Source: Pyrrhosoma nymphula
Lineage: Eukaryota > Arthropoda > Insecta > Odonata > Coenagrionidae
DNA length: 64,000 nucleotides
NCBI GenBank assembly: GCA_963573305.1
Contig: OY754339.1
Span: forward strand, 9,905,941-9,969,940
Reading direction: 5' to 3'
The first letter of the stretch is position 1; each line of letters starts with the position of its first letter. This document shows, piece by piece, positions 59,812 to 64,000 of this stretch. The notes under the pieces are model-generated. The model searched no databases. It had not been told where the DNA came from and saw only the letters and a program-made list of their open reading frames with translations. A program made the position numbers and the translations under genes.

Positions 59812-60542
59812 TGCCTGTTGCTCACGGTAAAATTTTCGGTAAAACGTTTTATAAAACCGACTAATTTTATAAAAATGAGCTTGCTAACGATAAAACCGTT
59901 TTATAAAACCGAGTTTTATAAAACGTTTTACGGATTAGGACAGGTTCTATTTCCATAAAACCGTTTTATGCAACAACCAATGAGATGTTCCGCTCATCGC
60001 GAAGGTGAGCTTTCGTCTCGCACATGTTTTCGCGATTTTCACCCACTTTAAACAGAGATATCGAAACCAAATTCACCTCACTTATTATGCAAACTTTGCA
60101 AATTTGTTTAACACATTCAACACAACAATGCATCAACTACTTTAGAAATCGGAAACTTTCAAACCTGAGAAGTGCGATTTTTCCTCTCCACCATCTTGTG
60201 AAATAATGCCGTTTCCTCTTATCCACTGTACGTGGCGCAGCGATCGAGCAGTTGCTTCTCTAGCATATACACACCTCTCCTACACAGTTTCTTCCCTCCT
60301 TCCACTGAAACTCGCCCCGCAACGAGTGTTAGAGAATGGAGAAAGGTTTAACCTCAAGGTATACCCGATGCTAGCGCCATTTACGGCATAGCGGTTCATA
60401 TTAGTACTGCTTCGATTTTCCTCTTATAGGTTCTTGAGTTTCACCGTGAGCAAGCTAGTACGTTTTGCGTACGATTCATAAAACTTTCAATAAAAAGTTT
60501 TATAAAACTGTTTTATGGAAAATTTTACCGTGAGCAACAGGC
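59812..60542. mobile_element. Inverted-repeat element with TTTTATAAAA clusters
   Basis: Perfect inverted ends of about 26 bases (59812-59837 and 60517-60542) start TGCCTGTTGCTCACGG. Both are directly flanked by TGA, a possible 3 bp target duplication. Several copies of the palindrome GTTTTATAAAAC or close variants fill the first ~140 bases and the last ~80 bases. The centre (60004-60322) is a truncated copy of the left part of the 15 kb transposon. No coding sequence. The superfamily is unknown. Confidence 0.75.
60004..60322 (+). mobile_element. Truncated copy of the 15 kb transposon left end
   Basis: Starts AAGGTGAGCTTTCG, missing the outermost GGTA, and follows 15064-15390 closely, including TTCAAACCTGAGAAGTGCG and CACTGTACGTGGCGCAGCG. 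It ends at CCCCGCAAC, where similarity stops. It is nested inside the inverted-repeat element of 59812-60542. Confidence 0.85.
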
Positions 60543-60544
60543 AT

Positions 60545-63500
60545 GAGAGTTGAAAGTTTTAGATAAGCCGTGTTTACTATTTGCAACGCCACTGAATTTC
60601 TCCTGATTTAATCATCATGTGATTATTTATGTTATACTTATATGTTCATGATCAATGATGGATAAGAGGGTGGTGATAAAATATAAACTAATGAAACTTT
60701 AATGATAAATTAATTCAAGCCCTTGTTTTTAAAATAAGGTTTTGCTCTTTTATTTCCTTCTTTTACCGATGCTATTCAACGCTTTTTGTGAAAAATATGA
60801 GGGGGCACATATTTTTGGAAGTTTGGATTGGATTGATGATTAATTTATTGTAATACATGTAAAATGAAAAATAGCAAAGAGCTTGATTAATAATAAGTAG
60901 CCACATGACAACCAACGGGGAATTATGGGTTGTTTACATGAGAATTAAATGGTCCGCAATGTTATAATCAACAAGTTTTTTTATGAGTGCATTACCCGAC
61001 ACATCAGAAATATTTTCATCAATAACTCCAAAGGCATTTTTCATTGATAATTTTAAAGAAACTATTGATTAAGTAACAAGAAGAAAATAATTGAAACCAA
61101 CATCCCTCGAATATGAAGATTTTTCTGTAATTCAAACGAGTAAAATGTAAACTCCGTTGTCTCAGGCGTAACTTTATGGAATTTGCTTTGCATATTGAAT
61201 GAGAAGCAGTAACGTTGTAATTCCACATGCATTACTGTGTGGAATTACAATGTTATACATGCGGAATTACAAAGTTGCTGCTTCTCATTCAATGAGTACA
61301 ATGTAGACGAAATGCTGAGTGGATATGATCGCGAGGTGAAGAGAGAAAAATATGAATGGACATTGAAAAGCTGTAGAAATGAAAAAATGGGAATAATCAA
61401 TTTCCTATGGTAAAGGCATGACATATCATAGAAATTTCTGTTCATGATTAATGGAAGCGGTCCTGAAATTAAATTTTCGAAGATACTTAGCAACGGAAAT
61501 AGTTTTTCTAAAAGTTTAAAGGTTGTTTTGTCATCGTGTAATGCTTATTAATTTAACAAATGCCATTGAACAGGCCTTTCCTGCAGTGGAAGACTATAAT
61601 AACGGCTGACGAGCGTTTTTCATCGTGGCTCTTTCCTAGGATCGTTTGCGAATTCCACACGATCCCTTCTCAGAGGTTGACACCTATGGCAACTGGGGGG
61701 TAGCGGGGAAGGGGGTAGCGAGAGAGACAAGTGGAACAGAACAGTGGAACTGGTGAATGGGACTGATGGGGGGCAGCCTTCCTCCCCCCCCTTCGTCCCA
61801 CCGACGCAGGAACGGAGCGTGGGTTGAGGAGAAAAGAAAGGCAAGAGTTGGGAAGTAAAATAGCGGAGGAGTGAAGGTGGGAGGAGAATGAATAGGGCTT
61901 GAAGGGAGGACGTAGGAGAAGAATATGTTGGAGGAGGGTGAAGGAGGGGACACGGCGTGGATGCAGGAATGCAAGGCATGCCGGGAGGACAAATGAGGAA
62001 AGGCGTGCAAGAGCGTAGCTAGGGCGAGGTCGAAAGAAAGATGGTCCAGGCCCTATTCCCCCCCCCCCACAAGGAAAACAAAATTCATTATTGGGAGATA
62101 GTGGGATGAGGTCGGTCTGGAGAGACAAGGCAAGTTCGCAGGTGTAAATCGCTAAGCCTGTTTCAGACACGCATCCCGTTGCCTTTCTGAGGTCGAGAGA
62201 GGAATAATACTGTCCCGTGCACGATTCAGGTAAAGGAAATACCACGGCGATTTTCAAGGTGAAAAGTATTTACCATATTTATCAAAAAGCAACAAATTGA
62301 TGGTAATTTCTACGGCTAAAGAACAAGTGATGTAAGCATCCATTTTTCGCTCTTAAAAAGCTGGAAATTTGTGCTGAAAGTAACGCTGTGTCATTTATCT
62401 ATATAATTACCTAGACATTTATGCCTGTAGCGCTGCTAGGAGCGCTGCGATCTAGCTGTCAGGCACGCCTATTTGAAGAACTTCCAGACAACTAAAGAAG
62501 TTGAAATTTGGCTGATGTACCGGACGTGACCTAAAGCCGGCCGGTATAATAGTAAAACATCCGAACAACAATTTAAATGGGTGTTTTTCACTCAGAATCA
62601 ATTAACTTTTATCCCTATAAGAAAAGCATTGAACTTGGCGCAAGGGTTCTTTTTTTGTTGCTTTTTTAAAAATTACTTGCACTTGATACATCAGGTTTAA
62701 ACTTCCACCGTCAGATGAAGGATTTTGTTACTAAAAATGAATAATTTAGCTATTGCTTTTGTTTTTCCTGCTTGTTACATGTTTTTGAGAAATTGGGGAA
62801 TTTCGGTCGAAAAAAAGTTATATTTTCTCTTTTTTTAACAATATCAATATTCTAATTTACTTGGCAACCTCAATATAAGCTGCTTATGCCTGCGGCCATC
62901 ATGACGTAGTTAATGTGATCAATATAAGAACTGCAGTGAGATTTTAGAAGTGGGAGGAGTTTCACCTCACCCTCTCTATGGGTGGTATATGGTATCCTTA
63001 ATGGTATTTGCACTTTGCACACCGTATAATAGGGACTCTTTTTACCTTATATAAAGTTTGAATTTTTCCTTCTTCCAGTTTTATTTCAACGGGCACCCTC
63101 TACTAGTTTTCAAAATAATTAGCAATAAATATATATACATACACACACTCATCACGTATTTCTCTATTGGAGTTGAAACTGTCAATAAAGTTTAATTCTC
63201 GTAGATAAGCCTGGAAAGTTTACTCTGCTGTTAAAATTTCCCCCATATTGACCCAACCTTGTTAACTACCACAGCTTGCTTCAGTCACATTTATATGTTG
63301 CTGCTTAATGCACGCCTCTCTGCTTTGAGACTCCCGAAGAGTATCCTCCGACACGTTCAGCCATGACTTGTTCGCTCCAACCCGCCGTCTCTCACACCAC
63401 TCACTCTTCTATCATAGATCTGATTTGCTTTTATGACATTGATGATTAAAATTATAGAGCTCAATTTGAGGTCCTGTCACAATGATGCTACACCCTATCC

Positions 63501-64000
63501 CATGACTGCTTGGTACACCCTATCCCATTCCTAAGACCCCTTAAAATTCCCCCACTTTAAGAATCTTCTACCTCATCCTATCATAATTTTTTCGTTCTAC
63601 TCCTCAACTCTCGCACATCCAAACCAACGGTGCGCGCTCTTTTCGTACATGTCCGATACCGAAGCATACATCCCATATCCTTTCATTACCCACTCGTTTC
63701 TAACTATCCCATCAGCTCTTACCTCAAGCACTTTTCAGATACTCCATACCCCCTACATTTAACCTACTCTGATGCTACCACATAAAAGTTGTGGAATACC
63801 AAGAACATAAGAATAAATGAAAAACCTTTAGTTTTTAAGTAGCCTTTATAAGTGTTATTTAGGTAGACAGTTTCTATAGTATTGTTCACAGATTGCTCGT
63901 ATATTTGAATTACCATGGAAAGTAATAAATAATTATTTGTTCTTGTGAACCTTGCAGAAATCAAATGAAAGAGGATTGTAAAGAATTTTAGGATTAATTC
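60545..64000. other. Stretch without recognised gene
   Basis: AT-rich. A G-rich plus-strand patch lies at 61690-62080 with a C-run at 62050-62059, and frames are open on both strands there without domains. A long hairpin is at 61194-61293. A direct repeat of TACACCCTATCCCAT occurs at about 63490 and 63514. Confidence 0.45.
61194..61293. repeat. Long hairpin with 36 base arms
   Basis: The left arm (61194-61229) starts ATTGAATGAGAAGCAG and ends TTCCACATG. The right arm (61258-61293) is its near-exact inverted copy. A second, inner inverted pair (TTGTAATTCCACA against TGTGGAATTACAA, 61215-61250) makes two mutually exclusive folds. The size matches a small MITE or a precursor-like hairpin. Confidence 0.75.

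Noticed and set aside
61670..62257. 195-residue minus-strand open frame
   Set aside because: Mostly Ser/Pro/Leu from a pyrimidine-rich strand, and two other frames are open at the same place.
1..64000. CRISPR arrays, bacterial operons, ribosome-binding sites and riboswitches
   Set aside because: The evenly spaced repeats found (12 bp and 81 bp tandem units) have no spacers, and the whole window has eukaryotic transposon content with no dense coding. Prokaryotic features are not expected or seen.

Overview
This window looks like repeat-rich, non-coding nuclear DNA from an arthropod, most likely an insect. It is AT-rich, dense with stop codons and full of decayed transposable elements. I recognise no host protein gene, rRNA or functional tRNA. 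The organism is inferred only from the mix of element families: Penelope-like, Jockey-like, RTE-like LINE, mariner, Helitron, piggyBac-like MITE and tRNA-derived SINE. No species is assigned.

Layout. 0-15 kb: a CT microsatellite, a minus-strand tRNA-like SINE, two same-orientation copies of a ~635 bp piggyBac-like MITE (5.0 and 6.9 kb), GC/pyrimidine-rich patches, a Penelope-type fold-back at 11.5 kb, and a LINE C-terminus at 14.4-14.9 kb with an internal 152 bp tandem duplication. 15-18 kb: a complete 1.6 kb non-autonomous DNA transposon (24 bp perfect terminal repeats, 9 bp target duplication, internal 81 bp tandem array), then a decayed minisatellite split by a second inverted-repeat element. 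18-32 kb: mostly featureless AT-rich DNA with GC-rich islands, the third piggyBac-like MITE copy (inverted, 25.95 kb) and two LINE 3' remnants (28.4-29.1 minus, 31.6-31.9 plus). 33-51 kb: Penelope-type inverted pairs at 33.3, 34.4 and 50.9 kb, a Penelope element remnant with GIY-YIG coding sequence at 47.8-48.6 kb, a tRNA-like unit at 36.8 kb, a Jockey-type reverse transcriptase at 40.4-41.5 kb, more LINE debris at 43.8-44.6 kb, and a 1.49 kb PIF/Harbinger-like non-autonomous element at 45.4-46.9 kb. 51-64 kb: a GC-rich island at 53.3 kb, a Helitron remnant (56.1-58.8 kb, minus) carrying a nested palindromic mariner, and a 0.73 kb inverted-repeat element at 59.8-60.5 kb that contains a truncated copy of the 15 kb transposon.

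The most interesting signal is a set of dispersed inverted pairs that share one plan: a hammerhead-ribozyme-like core (CUGANGA, a short hairpin, then GAA), a palindrome placed where stem III should be (ACTAGT, ACCGGT, ACCATGGT or ACGCGT), and a downstream AATAAA-like or GTGGA-like tail. One lies directly behind a recognisable Penelope GIY-YIG remnant, which ties the set to Penelope pseudo-LTRs. The second notable structure is a mariner that has become a ~345 bp-arm palindrome with the C-terminal half of its transposase on both arms.
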